The notes under the pieces are model-generated. The model was not told the DNA's origin. It was given only the letters and a program-made list of their open reading frames with translations, and made no database searches. A stretch of DNA of 64,000 nucleotides from Tetrapyrgos nigripes (taxonomy: Eukaryota; Basidiomycota; Agaricomycetes; Agaricales; Campanellaceae): the NCBI GenBank assembly GCA_013368315.1, contig JAACJM010000011.1, positions 744,001 through 808,000 on the forward strand. The letters run 5' to 3'. Position 1 is the first letter of the stretch. Each line of letters opens with the position of its first letter. Below are positions 1 through 12,671 of this stretch, piece after piece. The translations under genes and the position numbers were made by a program.

Positions 1-54
1 AGCTCATAGTTTAATGAAAACGAAACCGAAAACGAAACCGAAAATATAAAGTAC

Positions 55-3000
55 TTATAACAAAGCGGGAGGATCTGTATCTGAAAAGGTAGAAATCAAA
101 TGATGCAAATGAGATGGTAACGACTTCCGCAGGCATTTAACCCTTGCAGACCGAGGAGAAGACGAAGATACCTCATAAGCACGAAGCCTCTGAACATAAC
201 CCCAAATGCGAGCTGCCAACTGAATAGCCAAGTAATGCCATGAATTGCTGAGTCGAGTAATGAAGCGTTCGCGTGCGAGCGTAGACCAAGAAGGTACAAG
301 GGGAATATGAGGTTGTATCTCCGGGAGAAGGCCGAAATAGTAACGAGAAGACGACAATGGCCACAAAGAGTGGTCGTAAAAGAGTACATTAGCAACACGA
401 TGAAGATTTTCATGCCAATGACGTGGAATACCCATAGATTGAGCATGAGTCTGTAAGGACTCTAGTGCCCGAGCAGTATAATGGGCGCGAATACGGTTAA
501 AGTGTGTGCATTGCACAAACAGATGATGTGGCGATTCAACCGTGCAACACCCGAAACGGCACAACGACGACTTCTCATGTAGCCGGGGAGCGGTGATTTG
601 CCTGGTGGGTAATTGGCCTGACCGGAGGTAAAGTTGGATGGACGCAGAGTACGCTGACGAGGCACGCAAATAAGGGTGAGATGGTGGCGGGTGGGGATCA
701 TATAATGAGCGCATCATACGCGCAGCAGGTGAGAAGGATAGGGGATCAACGACTACCTGCCTGTAGAGAGATTTTAGGACCTCGGGTATGCCAGATTCAA
801 TATACCCGAAGGAAGAGTGGTAAAGGACATAATCAGCCATAGCGAAAGTCGGCAGCGGAGCATATGGGGGAGGGGTAGAGAGCTGTTGTGCAAGAGAGGC
901 ATGACGGTCCACTAAAGCATTAGCTTGCGATGGGATATCCAATTGAGAAGTATGGGCTCGAACATGAGATATAGTAGGGCTATTTGGTAGTGAAATCAAA
1001 AGAGAATATAACCAACGATATAGTGAAGAAGCTGGTAAAGCAGCCCATACTGTTGCAGATGGAGAATGAGAAAGAGCATTTGAAAGAAAACGAACAGCAT
1101 TTAAATGATCAGACAACAAAGTAAGGTTAGGAGAAGTGGGATGCTTTTTGTAGAGCAAAGTAGCAAGAATAAGAGCATAAAGTTCACCATGAAGAATGTT
1201 TGAAAACAAGCGAGAAGTCTGAACAGAAGCTACATAAGAATGGGAATCATGAAGGGCAGCAAAGGTAATAGAACGATGTTGTAAAACATTTGGTGAAGGA
1301 GGAATCAAAGAAGCATCAGCTGCGACAGTAGAAGAAGGAAAGTCACCATGTCGTCACGAAAGAAATGAAGGCACTGTAACCATTTGTAGAAAAGAAGACT
1401 CCGCCGTCGTCTGACGAATATCACGAGGTAAAGCTAGGGAAGAATCACCATGAACCAAAGACAATAATGAAAGGTTATGTAACACTAATAACAAGGGATA
1501 CCATGTCATGAAGAGAAAATCGGATGGGAAACGACGAGAAGAAGGGAGGGACAACTGCAAGTGTGGTGAGGGAAAGGAAGTCCAAGAAGAAAAGTCAGAA
1601 AGCTTGTCAAGATTGAAGTTACGCAACTCTGAAATTTGTCGGAAATTGGGAAGAGCATGAACAGACGAAAATGAACGCGAATGGCGAAGCACATTGACGC
1701 AATGTTGCAAAGAAACATCTCCGAGGAAAACATGAGATTGGTCCATTGAATGGAGAGAGATATCAAGCTTTTGCAAGTGATCGTGAGCAAGGACCCACGC
1801 GAAAGGAAGTTTTCGATGAGATGAGAAAGTGAAAGGTAAAAATGAACGATGTAAAGAATCATAGACGAAAGGATGTAGACAGCGGTTTAAGGAACAGGAC
1901 CAATCTGCAAGAGTAATGCGGGCCATCTGTCGGAAAACTGGGACATGATGATTTAAATCACGTAAAAGTCCTCTCACTGCAGAGTCAAGGTTGAGCTCAG
2001 CAATGGAAGGGAAGTCAAAGCCAAAGTGAGAAACTGGTAAAGACAACAAAGTTGAAGAGGGATGAAAAGGATAACCAAAATAATGATGAACTTTTGAAGC
2101 AATTAAAACATCAAGATGCACAGCATCAGCATGAGAAATAGGTTGATAAGAAAGACGAGGACGAATTTTAGAAATCAGGCATTGAGAAAGAATACGACGA
2201 ATAGCTGTAAGAGGAAGTCGTTTCGACAATAAAGGTAACTGAAAGTCTATAATAAGGTCACGAAGAAAGAAATACTGCGCTTTGGGACGATCAACGTCAG
2301 TGCGAAGGAAATGAATACAATCAGAAGAAACAGGAACCGTAGCTAAAGGAACCAAGCACTCATCAAACGGGTTTTCAGGGGAGACTGTAGGCATCGTGAT
2401 AGTTTGAGGAATGGGACCAATGACGTTAAGAAAGTACATGCAAGATTTTGGCCAACACGTCTTAGCTCCATAACATGACTGCAGACGCTCCATTGCCAAA
2501 CAGGCATGGCGAGTGGTGGACAGTCGAGTAGCGAGGAGGAGGGAGTCATCCATTGCTTCCACCATGTGAACCGGAAAGGTAACGTCGTCGATGGGTGTAT
2601 GGAAGCAATGGTTGCGGCAGTTTGCGGTGGAAATGACTAGGGCACCAGGGTCGTCGCGAAGAAGATCGTTGAGCCAATAGTGACCAAGACTAGTCATTAA
2701 GCATGACTTGAGCGGAGATAGAGGCCCTCCTTGTTTGGTTACACCATTGACGATGAAAGGGTCTGTCAAACCATAGGCAGAAAGGATGGAGTAAGGAACG
2801 TTGGACTGGAAGGATATGTCGAGGTCAATAAGAGACTGGGGTAAGCCATAGGCACGAAGTGCATCATAGAAGCCCTCAGGTTCCAACATATCAAAACCCT
2901 TCTGCTGGTCTCGCTGAAGGACATAGAGAGACTGCTTATTACGAACAGCCCAAGTTTGTAGGTGAGCGAGGAAGGAAAGGAGATCTCGGCCCTGCACTCC

Positions 3001-6000
3001 TGGCTGTGAGGCTATCTGAGTTGGCGGGATGATGTTGTGTTTAGCGCAATAAGGAACAAGGTGGAAGTTTTCCCAGGCGCCAATATGATTAAGGATGTAG
3101 TTCGAGAAAGTGACCCCACGACAGTTACGAAGCAAAGTACGTGAACCGCGTTTGTGAAATATGGAGAGGGTGGATGGTTTGGTGCAAGAAGGGGCATGAG
3201 AGTTGTGGAGGATATAGTTAACGAGGTGTTGAAAAATGGAAAGGGAGTCGTCATCGAGATGCTTCAACCACCATTTCTCTATCCCATCTGGCCCAGGGGC
3301 AGGCTTTGGATTACCTTTCCGAAGAATAAGCCTAATGTCTAACAACGACATAAGCTTTGGCCAAGTGAAAGGGTCTGCACTAGTCTTCTGCCGGATAGCA
3401 AGGATACTAGGGGTCTGCATCCATGGTTTAGGATGAGGAGGCCTAGGTTGACGGGCATAGAGGTTCTGGAAGTATTGCACCATAGCTAGCTTCACCTCTT
3501 CTGGTGACGACACGAAAATTTCCGGTTCGTTAGGTAGCGAGGTACAAACGACGCGGGGTGGGCCACAAAATTGGGAAGGAAAGAGGCGTTTTGCAGATCC
3601 TCCAAGAAGAACGGAGTTTATGCGAGCGCTGGAAGCAGCAGTCGCACGGCGACGAAGCTCAGCATCGACTTCTCGATAGCGAAGTTTTGATAGAGATGAG
3701 CGGAGGCGTTTAAGGTATTCGTGAAATTTGGAGAGGAAGGTGAAAGATAAGGTGATCGTTGGGGATACAAGAACGGAGGGGTCAAAAGCGTTTAGGTATT
3801 GTTGCGCCCATAAATTGGCTAGGGCAAATGTAGGAAGAGATGATGGAGCACGTTTTAGGATGGAAACGAGTCGGTTCACGCGTTTGTATTCGCGCTGGAT
3901 AGACCGAATGGTAGGAGATGAGATTGATTTGGAAGAAGGTGATGAAAAGAATTGTGATGGTTTCTCAAATGCGATGGCAGCGGAGGAATGAAGAATGCGC
4001 CCAAATTTGGAATATATCTTCTCGAAGTCATCATCAGTGGTAATAGGGCGAGATAGAGAAGGAGAGGCGCTAACAGCTCTGGATACGTTGTCGGTGAAAA
4101 TACGGAAACGGAAACGTTGGTCACGACGAGGAACGCGATATCGTGCAGGAAGGCGGACGGAATCAGTATATTCCGAAGTTAACGTTGCAGACCCTCGGAG
4201 GAAGACATTGCAGAGTAATGCACAATGGTCAGTGGAACCGAAGAAGTTATGAAGGACTTGGAGTTTGGCATCAACGATAGCTGATGACGAGACGGCGACA
4301 CGATCAATGATTGACATGCCACGTGCACCTTTGTACGTATAATGCGTCTGCACCGTGCGGTCTGGAATATCAGACCATAAGTCTTGACCGGCGGTGGAGA
4401 GGAGGAATTGGGAGTAGGCTTGACGAGCATCGGGAAGGTGTGGTTGGCTAGAGGAATGCTCACAAGTGGCGAGCGTAGCATTAAAGTCATCGTAAATAGA
4501 CCAACTTTGAGCCGGCGAATTATTACAAAGTTCGGTCAGGGAGGACCAAAAGTCACGCAAGGCATCTACTCCTGGGTCCCAAGGGGCATAAATACCTATT
4601 ACCCGGTGACGTATAGTGGTACCGTTGGAATCCGGTATATGTAGGTCAGCGGCAGAGACTCGACCACGCAGCTGAGCCGGCACCATAACCTGGTCTGAAT
4701 GGATGTCTTTACGAACAGCAAGAATCACACCCCATTTAGACGATTTTTTTGACGAGGTGGGTACTCCAGGGTTTTCATACGTGGAGTACTGGTGCAGGCG
4801 CAGTCGAGAGGCAACAGGCCTACTATTCTTGGTCTCTCCGATAACGATGAGATGAGGATTTAAGGTATGTAAGGAATTTTGGATGAGATTGAGTTGGGAG
4901 TTATCTCCCAAGCCATTGGCATTTAAAGCAAACGTACGAAGAGGTGGAGATAATGCAGACACAGAAGCAGAGAGACAGACCACCAGTATTGTAACCGCCA
5001 CCATTTTAAGCAACATAGGTACAGAATTTACAACCGGCACAGGTACAACTGTATTAGAGTCCATGCAGGAAACCTCCGTTCGGCCACTATCGTCGACGTA
5101 AATGAATTCGACATCGTCGTCTACTGGCGCTGTGACTGTGAACGAAGAGGTTAAAGACATGGAAGAGAGCGGCAGACAGAGCGGTACCTGGGGCTGTGAT
5201 TGGGATTGATGTTGAGGGTTACGGGGACGGTCGGGTCTTCTCCGCTTTCTGGTATTTGTCTGAGATGGTTGGGATGCAGGGGGACTCGGGCCCGGAGCAT
5301 CATGGTCTGAGTCTGCATACATGCTGGCATCGTCACCGCCATCAGAGGCATTATGCGTGTTGTTGACGCCATGATCAGCATCATGCATATCATCATCCAC
5401 ATCAGGGCGAAGGAGGTGGGGAGGAATAGATGCAGGTGAGGAGTGAGGTGGCAGTTGTTGTTGTAATTGAGCGTCATCGGAAGTGTTGGATTGAGAAGGC
5501 GGTGCAGACGCAGGAGGAAGATGTGATGAAGAGGCCAGAGAAGGTTGAGAAGGGGGTGATGAGAGAGCCGGAACGGGGATACCGGGTAATACGCTAGCAA
5601 GGCTATGAGCAAACGTATCCATTTGCTGCTGGGCCTGCTCAAGCTGTCTTTTGGCGGACTCAATGCGTGGATCCAGCATTGACGCGTGAGTCTCAAAAAG
5701 GAGTTTTTGTTGTTCATTTGTTGCGATGGCGGCGTGTTGCAAATAACTAACACGCTGGCCTTCGAGGGATTCAAGGCGTGTGTTAGCGGCGAGATACGTA
5801 GCATGAGTCGTGGCGTAGAGCATAGCGTGAGTGATGGTTTGCGTGACTTGTTGGAAACGTTCATTGACATGCTCAATGAGACTCTGTTGGGACTCCAAAA
5901 TCTTGACATACATGCGGGTAGCCACCTTGAGATCCTCCCTAAGCTGCTCTACCTCAGCCTTAAGCTCCTTGTTCTCTTGAGAAGATGCGCCGGACACACG

Positions 6001-6978
6001 ATTAATGAGTTCGGTGATGTTGGAGGGAATACCGAAGCTGTTGAGGACATAAAGGAGGATGGGACGACAGGAAGGGGAGAGCTGTGCCAACGGGGCGCTT
6101 GAACCCGAAAACGGTTGCCACTCATCATTGTAGAGGACGTCGTTAACAACCTGCCAATTCTTCAACACAGCGCAGTAAACATCCCCATCCAGCTCCATAC
6201 GGCTTCCTACGACAACGTCACCATCATACTTGTCAGTATACCTCGTATTGAGGTAATGGTCGAGGCGGGAGCGAACGTTCTGGAACTCGGAGCAACCCGG
6301 AACGGCTATCTCAAGCCCGCAGATCGGTTGAATGAACCGGGGACGCTGCGGTAGAAGACGATGACCTTGGACAACAGGGGGGTCACTGGCGAGGAGTTGG
6401 AGGGTGGTGGAGGAGAAGAAGGTGTAGGTAACCCGTTTGGTGTTGGAGGAAGAGTAGCTATTTTGGACTTTGTAACCCTTGGATTTGAAGATGTCATCGA
6501 GCCCGTCCTTTGCTTTCTTTACGTCGAGCCCAGTATCTTCGGAAATGTAGAAAAAGACCTGGCGAGTTTTGTCTAGCTTGGAGTTCACGCGCCATTGGAC
6601 GTCCAATTCGGCGAACTGTTCTGCAAGGAATGTCTTGAGTTCCTGCAGTATGTCAGGACGCGGAGGATCGACTAGGGGTGGTGCCAGTGAGACATAAGCA
6701 TAATCCAGTGCCTGTCTCTGGTCTGCTTGACGAATGGTGATGGGAGGAATACGATTGTCAGTGGAGTAGGGAGCGAGTCGGGTAGTGAGGTCGTCCTTAG
6801 CGGCAGATGGCGTGTCATGTCTCAGACCAAAGACTATGAGCTCAACGCCGACAGCGACGGACAAACTGGATACGGGGACATTGGGTTCGGAGGGCTGAGG
6901 GGAATCGGTACGAGGAAGGGTGATAGTAGGGGCCTGAATTGGCGGCGGTTGGTACGATGAAGGTCGGAGTTCGGTCAT
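55..6978 (-). pseudogene. LINE polyprotein: ORF1-like/endonuclease/RT/RNase H, one in-frame TGA
   Basis: The ATG at 6978 opens 1874 codons, ending at a TGA at 1356–1354. The same frame continues without another stop to TAA at 55. Residues 40–290 are an ORF1-like region, 330–400 can form a coiled coil, 455–600 are Pro/Ser-rich with a basic RKRRR stretch, and a hydrophobic segment at about 656–676 precedes the endonuclease. Endonuclease residues visible are N686, E715, D831-F-N833 and S915-T-D917-H918. RT motifs are PGPDGI near 1230, D1357/D1363 in motif A, QGGPLSP at 1416 and AMDD at 1475–1478. After the TGA, RNase H residues are a D in ADAS, E in HGELYAL, D in LLSDHL and D in ALVDRH, followed by a CRFGC...H...C cluster. 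The single TGA would cut RT from RNase H. Whether it is decay or read through is not known. Confidence 0.85.
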
Positions 6979-7112
6979 GGAAGATGTTTAACGGTTTAAT
7001 GGTGTCGTTGTACGGGATGCGTTTAATTGGAGCACAAAACGGTGCGTTTTCACAGCAGAGTAAAGTAGGGTTAAGAAGTAGATAAAGTAGATTTAGAAGA
7101 GATAAGTAAAGT

Positions 7113-7176
7113 AGGTGGTGGTGGTGGTGGTGGTGGTGGTGGTGGTGGTGGTGGTGGTGGTGGTGGTGGTGGTGGT
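7113..7176. repeat. (GGT)n microsatellite
   Basis: About 21 uninterrupted GGT units lie just upstream (in the LINE's sense) of the LINE start codon. They may belong to the 5' UTR of the LINE or mark its 5' junction. Confidence 0.95.
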
Positions 7177-7200
7177 TTGGGACGATATCGGACGGATAGA

Positions 7201-7274
7201 CGGGACTGTTTAAGCATAGCCACAAGCAGAAGTCGAGTGTAATAAACTCAACCTCATTTCATTCAGCCTCGTAA
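7201..7274 (+). repeat. Dispersed terminal motif, right-end orientation (copy 1)
   Basis: The segment contains CATAGCCAC, GCAGAAG, GAGTGT, ACTCAACCTCATTTCATTC and ends CAGCCTCGTAA. The same ordered blocks occur at 20591–20680 and 22290–22363, and reversed at 21255–21311 and 21624–21690. Such a motif in both orientations, always ending at (C)CTCGTAA or TTACGAGG, behaves like the end of an inverted-repeat element. The rest of 7275–8035 shows no gene or repeat that I recognise. Confidence 0.6.
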
Positions 7275-8040
7275 TCACCGTTTGCACAATGTCATTCAAT
7301 GCGAATTAGGCAACTTCTGGCAACAATTGAGACTGGAATATGTTTTGTAACCGTTCCATACCCCCTGTGACTTTCGGAGCTATCGTTGAGAAGATTTTTC
7401 AATTGGAAAACACATCTAAAACACTGACTCGTATGCAGACAGAGAGCTCCCCTGCTTCTACATCGAAAAATATCTGCAACCTGGGAAACAATTAGTACGT
7501 GGCCCGAATACATACACTATCCTCGTTTGTCTTTTCATCGTCTTTCCACATATCGTCAGTATACGTACCTCCTCCTGCTTTTGTTTGTTGTGCATGTGAG
7601 GATCACGATTAGGATGTATGTATCCCCTACATGACATACTGTCTTTGGATTTATTGAAACGCATTGATCCTTTCGTTCATAATCCCGCTGAACAATTCAA
7701 ATATTCTGATCCTCTTCTTGATGGGTGGCACAAGAATAGCGTCAATACTGATGCTGGAATGTGAGCATATCTGTGCAATGCGTGTGGCTTGTCTCTTTGT
7801 AAGCATAAGCTACCTGCCCTGTATCTCTTGACATAACTTCGGCATAAGAAATGGTTTGTGCTATTTACCAATATGTTGCTGCAGGCCACTGTATACAGCG
7901 GCAGGTACAAGTCCTCATTCCATTGCAAAAAATGCAATAGACTCTGGAGAGGTAGATGTAGGTCATGGACTGGGCACTGGTCACTGGTCACTGGTTCATT
8001 GCTTGATGAAAGTTGACGGAGAATTTGTGGAGAAGCTTGG

Positions 8041-8275
8041 TGTTGGAATTAAATGATAATGATTAAGTTACTAAGCTACTATGCATACGGCATCAATCAG
8101 GTACTGCGGACATACGGTCAAATGATCATACGGATATACTTAGACTATTTATATTATTATACTACTCTGATTAATGATATATACTTGAGAGTCAAGCGAG
8201 ATACGTTCACACACTCTTACCCCCCACTTTGTGACTCTCGCTAAGACTATTCGCTAAGATAACCTAACTCTAATA
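8041..8275 (+). repeat. copia copy 1, 5' LTR (235 bp)
   Basis: It begins TGTTGGAATT and ends CTCTAATA, exactly like the 5' LTR of copy 2 on the other strand. The element starts with TG but ends with TA rather than CA. Confidence 0.95.
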
Positions 8276-8287
8276 GGTTATGGGCCC
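8276..8287 (+). other. copia primer-binding site, half-tRNA iMet type
   Basis: GGTTATGGGCCC directly follows the LTR. It is complementary to GGGCCCAUAACC, the anticodon stem-loop of eukaryotic initiator tRNA-Met. It does not match a tRNA 3' end (no TGG at the LTR edge). Priming from an internally cleaved initiator tRNA is known for Drosophila copia and yeast Ty5, so this family probably uses the same half-tRNA mechanism. Confidence 0.75.
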
Positions 8288-8368
8288 CGCCTAGCTTGCT
8301 ATAACTTCGATAAACACTTGTTCTACTCTGCTTTACTCTCTACTCGTACTCTGTTCCTGGACTAGTAT

Positions 8369-11300
8369 ATGACTAGTCGACAAACTCGATCTCAAGGATC
8401 AGCCCCAGATATCCCACTTCCTACTACCAGTCACCACTCTAGTGCACACCCTTCTGGTACCCAAACTCCTACTCCACCCATATCATCCACTTCACAAGCA
8501 CAACCACTTGATCCTTTCATCCAAAACCCTCTTCCATTCGCACTTGATCCCATTATGTCTGATGCTGGCGAAAATACTAGGACTGATGTCCGGGATACTG
8601 CCCCTACTCCATCATCATCTCCTCCATCTACCCCTACTTCGTCAGTCACATTATCTATGCCTGAAAATACAAACCCCAACTACGTGATGCCGCTCAGCGA
8701 CATCAACAAAGCTTTTGATTCCCTGACAGTTCTTACTGGCAGTGAAAATTGGAAGATGTGGTACTTTCACGTTAATAGCGCTTTACGGGTGATTCGTCAC
8801 CAACACTTTAAAAGTTCCGGGTTACATCCTGGTAATACTGTCAAACTAGCCTGTTTTAACGCTATTACAGGCAAGATTGATGATAAAATCATGATCCACT
8901 ACATCGAAGAGTCGGATGCGATAGAGCTTATCAAGAAGCTCAAGCAACGTTTCGACCCTTCATCCACAGTTCAAGAGTCTAACGAGCTGTGGAAACTCTT
9001 CAACTTATGTAAACCAGTCTGGGAGTTTGATAAGCTCCTCGACGAAGCTCAGGATCTGTGGGCTTCTATCAAGAAGAGAGATATAGATGTCTCAGATCAA
9101 GTCTTTTACTCAGCTCTAGTGGGGATTATTCCTCCACACTATCACTTTGTTCGCAGTTCTTACGAAGCAACTGTGGATGCAGCTGCAGCTACATGGGATG
9201 CCACTACTGCAGCTGAAGGGGAGAAACCCGTATACAGAGCTGTCGACCTCATTGCGCGGCTAAAGAAGGAATTCACTAACTATCGTTTGAGCAATGCTCG
9301 AATGTATCCTTTGAAGAAGTCCGACAAGAAGTCCGGTAGCACTAGTCAAGGCAGTGCTCAACGATCAGACAAGTCAAAAGGGGAACGCGCTAACGCTGCA
9401 GCGCCGTACCAGAAGCTTTCTGATGGCAAAAAGGATCGGAAGTGCTTCAACTGCAACAAGATGGGTCATATGACCCTGACGTGCCCAGAACCGTGGACTG
9501 AAAAGTCCAAAGAAGCTATGAAGAAGAAAGGGATTACTAAACAATCCAACAAAGGCAAGACCAAGGAGAATGCATCAGTTGCCATCTCCATGCCTGCGTC
9601 TTCTTCTTCTCAAATTGCGACTACGTCAACTTTGCAATCGGACTGGGTACAGTCAATTTCTTTGGGCGACGTTGAGATGGAAGACTCAGAAACTCCAGTG
9701 AGTCATCATATTTCCCTACCTGCTTTTACCGCGATCTCTGACCAAGATCATATGCATATCATTGATTCTGGTGCTACTATACACTGTACACCGTATCTTA
9801 ACTTACTTTTTAACGTTCATACTACACCTGCCATAACTTTAACTGTTGCCAATTCAGAGCATCTAGATCTTCGATTAGCAGGCGATATGCGGGTAGAAGT
9901 TAGGAAGGACAATGGTGAGTCTTCATCGATCACTCTTAAAAATGTATACTATAACTCAAAACTTCCGTTTACTTTAATCAGTATTTCACAAAAAGCGGAC
10001 TATACTTTTACTTTTCATGATCATTTATGTACAATACGTAATGACAAGGACAATTTCATTGCCGTTATACATGAGAGCGCCAAACTTTACTCCATCACAA
10101 CTAAAAAATTGAGTGATAACGTTGCTACTTTAAGTTTATACGAACTTCACAAACAGATTGGTCATATGAGTTATACAAATCTAAAAACATTACTAAAAAC
10201 AGATAAATCTATTATTACAATCATTATTGATGATTGGACAGAAACTCAATGCGAAGACTGCATCATCAATAATATACATAGACTTTCTGTTCCGAAACAA
10301 CGTACTTCAGAATTAGCAGAAAACTTCGGAGACCATTTTCATATTGATATATTTGGTCCATTACGAACTGCCTCTATTGAAGGCTACAAATACTGGTTAA
10401 CCATCGTCGACGACTGTACGCGTTGGTTAATATTATCTCCACTTAAAACAAAAGACGAAGCCTATACCCAATGGGTTACATTTACTACTGAACTATTTAC
10501 GCAATATGGTATCAAAGTTAAAATTCTACAATCAGACAACGATGCCGTATTTACTTCGGGTGCATTCAAAAACTACCTGAAAGCACAAGGTACAATTGCA
10601 CGTTATACAGTTCATGACACGCCTCAGCAAAATGGAGTTGCTGAAAACATACATCAACATATCATGAATGGTATTCGTGTTAATCTGCATACTGGAAAAC
10701 TACCTAATCGTTTATGGTGGCATGCAGGACTTTATACTATGTACATACTTAATAGATCTCCGAAAACTGCATTAAAAATGCAAACTCCCTATTTTAAATG
10801 TTATGGTGTTAACGCAAACTTAGACAATCTACATAGCTTTGGTACACCTTGCATTGTGTATGACGAAGCAAGAACTAGTAAACTAACTCCTAAAGGAAAA
10901 CGTGGAGTTTGGTTAGGCTTTGATGATCATTCAAAAGGCCATTATGTCTACTTTGGTACTAAAGTGAATGTAGAACGCAACTTGCAATTCTTAACGTCCA
11001 AATCGCAAGTTGAAGGGGAGTTACAAAACAAAAATCAAGAACCATTAGAAACTACAGAAGAAAATACAAATGAAACTCCAACTTCTCAGGAACACGAACC
11101 TGAACCAATGGATGTCGACGAAGACGAAACTAAACAACCTGATGGCCCAAGACGATCAAAAAGGATTCGAGAAGCCAGAGGTTTACTCTATGATGAAGTT
11201 GAACAAAACATTGCTTTCTTCTTAACAGAATTCAATGTTTACTACGCTGATAACGTTGGCGATCCAATTTCATTCAAGGATGTACTCAATCATCCACAAC

Positions 11301-11521
11301 GTGATGCATGGTTTGATTCCATGAAAGCTGAGATAGAATCTCTAGAAAGTCTAGGAACCTGGGAATACGTCAAACCTCCTGCTGATGCGAATATCATTGG
11401 TTCCAGATTTGAAGTTACTAAGCTACTATGCATACGGCATCAATCAGGTACTGCAGACATACGGTCAAATGATCATACGGATATACTTAGACTATTTATA
11501 TTATTATACTACTCTGATTAA
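8369..11521 (+). pseudogene. copia gag-pol ORF truncated before RT
   Basis: An ATG 94 bp after the LTR opens a single Gag–Pol frame. A Gag domain covers roughly residues 100–310. A CCHC zinc knuckle lies at C359/C362/H367/C372, and the protease motif is IIDSGAT with D466. An HHCC integrase zinc site is at H594/H599/C628/C631, and the integrase catalytic triad is D660, D723 and E759 (35 residues between the last two). The authentic polyprotein ends near residue 1014, at 11410. The last 36 codons are read from the fused 3' LTR. RT and RNase H are absent, so the element could move only with help, and its damaged 3' LTR and missing polypurine tract make even that unlikely. Confidence 0.92.
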
Positions 11522-11622
11522 TGATATATACTTGAGAGTCAAGCGAGATACGTTCGCACGCTCTTACCCCCCACTTTGTGACTCTCGCTAAGACTATTCG
11601 CTAAGATAACCTAAGTCCATTA
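11412..11622 (+). repeat. copia copy 1, 3' LTR lacking its first 24 bp
   Basis: It is colinear with LTR bases 25–235. The last eight bases (GTCCATTA) differ from the usual CTCTAATA at three positions, but are followed exactly by the CTTGG target duplication, so the outer end is real. Confidence 0.9.
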
Positions 11623-11627
11623 CTTGG

Positions 11628-12671
11628 TGCCGAGTCTGCCGAGTATATATTTTCCCGGGATATGAAAAATGCGGCCATCTAAGCTCACAATAAGACTTGT
11701 CCTATAAATAGGACTCGTAACTACAGTGGCCATAAAACCTGGTCGGAGTCGGGGGTGCCGCGCACACGTGGCGTTACTGGATTCTTTACACTAGCTTTCT
11801 GCATGTAGCTATGTCTATTTGATAAGTGGTTCTTCTCGTTCTTCCTTCCTATTTTACCCGCTTATGTATCAGATTTGTTTGTCTACAGCTTTACAGCCAG
11901 GCTCTAGTCTTATAGCACAGCACTCAGCGCTGTCATACCTCAATGTTTCCCCTTCCAGTTTCAATTATTGATCCTCTCATTTCGAATTTTGCATCCTATG
12001 TAGACAAACATACACTACTACAGCCACTAACCAATCACTAACTAAAGTAACTGCTTGGTAACCGCCAATGTGATGTTGCTTAAGGAGGTTGAGCAGCCAG
12101 ATAGAGCAGATTTTTTCAGTGTGCTGGCAGGGAGGGAACATTGGCAAGCCCAGAAGTACCACCTGAGTACTCCATTCCTTTTTTCCAGATTTATAGAGAG
12201 CTCTAAAGCACTCTTTCTTCTCCTTATGTACTTGTATTTATCAGTACTTTTATCTGCTTTTCTCAGAAATTGAACTAGTATTATACACACCATTTTCCAT
12301 TAACTTTCTTTACTTGACTGGTTTGTAGAACCTTTGAGCTCACTGGACTTGTTCTCGCCATGCTTCAGGGCTGGCCCACACCCTTTTCATGTAGCTGGAG
12401 GTGTTGGGGGGAGGAAGGGACATTAGTTGGCAGGACTATGGATGGAATGTATGGCTCGCTATCGCCTTCAGAAGATTATTGAGTCTTTGTGCTTTCTTCT
12501 AGTGTGAGGTTTTTTGTTCGCTGCTGGAGGGAGAGGGAGAGACTGTCGATCACAAAGGATGAAGAAAAGGTAGGATAGCAGAAATACACAATGCAAATTT
12601 GTCCTTGTTGAACCCCAGCACGGCCATATTCATCGCTCTTTGTGGTGGTGCCAGAATACGAGAGGCCTGGG
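11628..12671. other. Intergenic stretch without recognisable gene
   Basis: Only short ORFs on both strands occur, with no motif or splice pattern I can support. No repeat shared with the rest of the window was seen. Confidence 0.5.

Larger units (their letters stand above)
1..7180 (-). mobile_element. APE-type non-LTR retrotransposon (LINE), nearly full length
   Basis: The element lies on the minus strand, so its 5' end is at high coordinates. One reading frame carries an ORF1-like N-terminus, an apurinic-type endonuclease, a reverse transcriptase, an RNase H and a C-terminal cysteine/histidine cluster. After the stop codon near position 55 comes a short run of CGAAAC/CCGAAA repeats (about 16–45), which may be the 3' tail; the window edge cuts off the end, so no target duplication can be checked. 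The 5' boundary is uncertain and probably lies near the GGT microsatellite at 7113–7176. An endonuclease, RT and RNase H in this order fit the Tad/I-like LINEs common in fungi. That clade placement is inference. Confidence 0.85.
8041..11622 (+). mobile_element. Ty1/copia LTR retrotransposon, copy 1, internally deleted
   Basis: The element is bounded by a perfect 5-bp target duplication, CTTGG, at 8036–8040 and 11623–11627. It has a complete 235-bp 5' LTR, a primer-binding site and gag–protease–integrase. At about 11411 the sequence jumps from the start of the RT region directly into base 25 of the 3' LTR. Compared with copy 2 (48457–55123), about 1.4 kb is missing: nearly all of RT and RNase H, the polypurine tract and the first 24 bp of the 3' LTR. 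The intact TSD says the deletion happened after, or together with, insertion. Copies 1 and 2 are very similar along their shared length. Confidence 0.93.

Noticed and set aside
4883..6576. Several plus-strand ORFs of 70–140 codons opposite the LINE
   Set aside because: They are antisense shadows of the LINE frame, without motifs of their own.
6842..7225. Minus-strand ORF with a poly-histidine run
   Set aside because: The His run is just the (GGT)n microsatellite read on the other strand; the frame is not that of the LINE protein.
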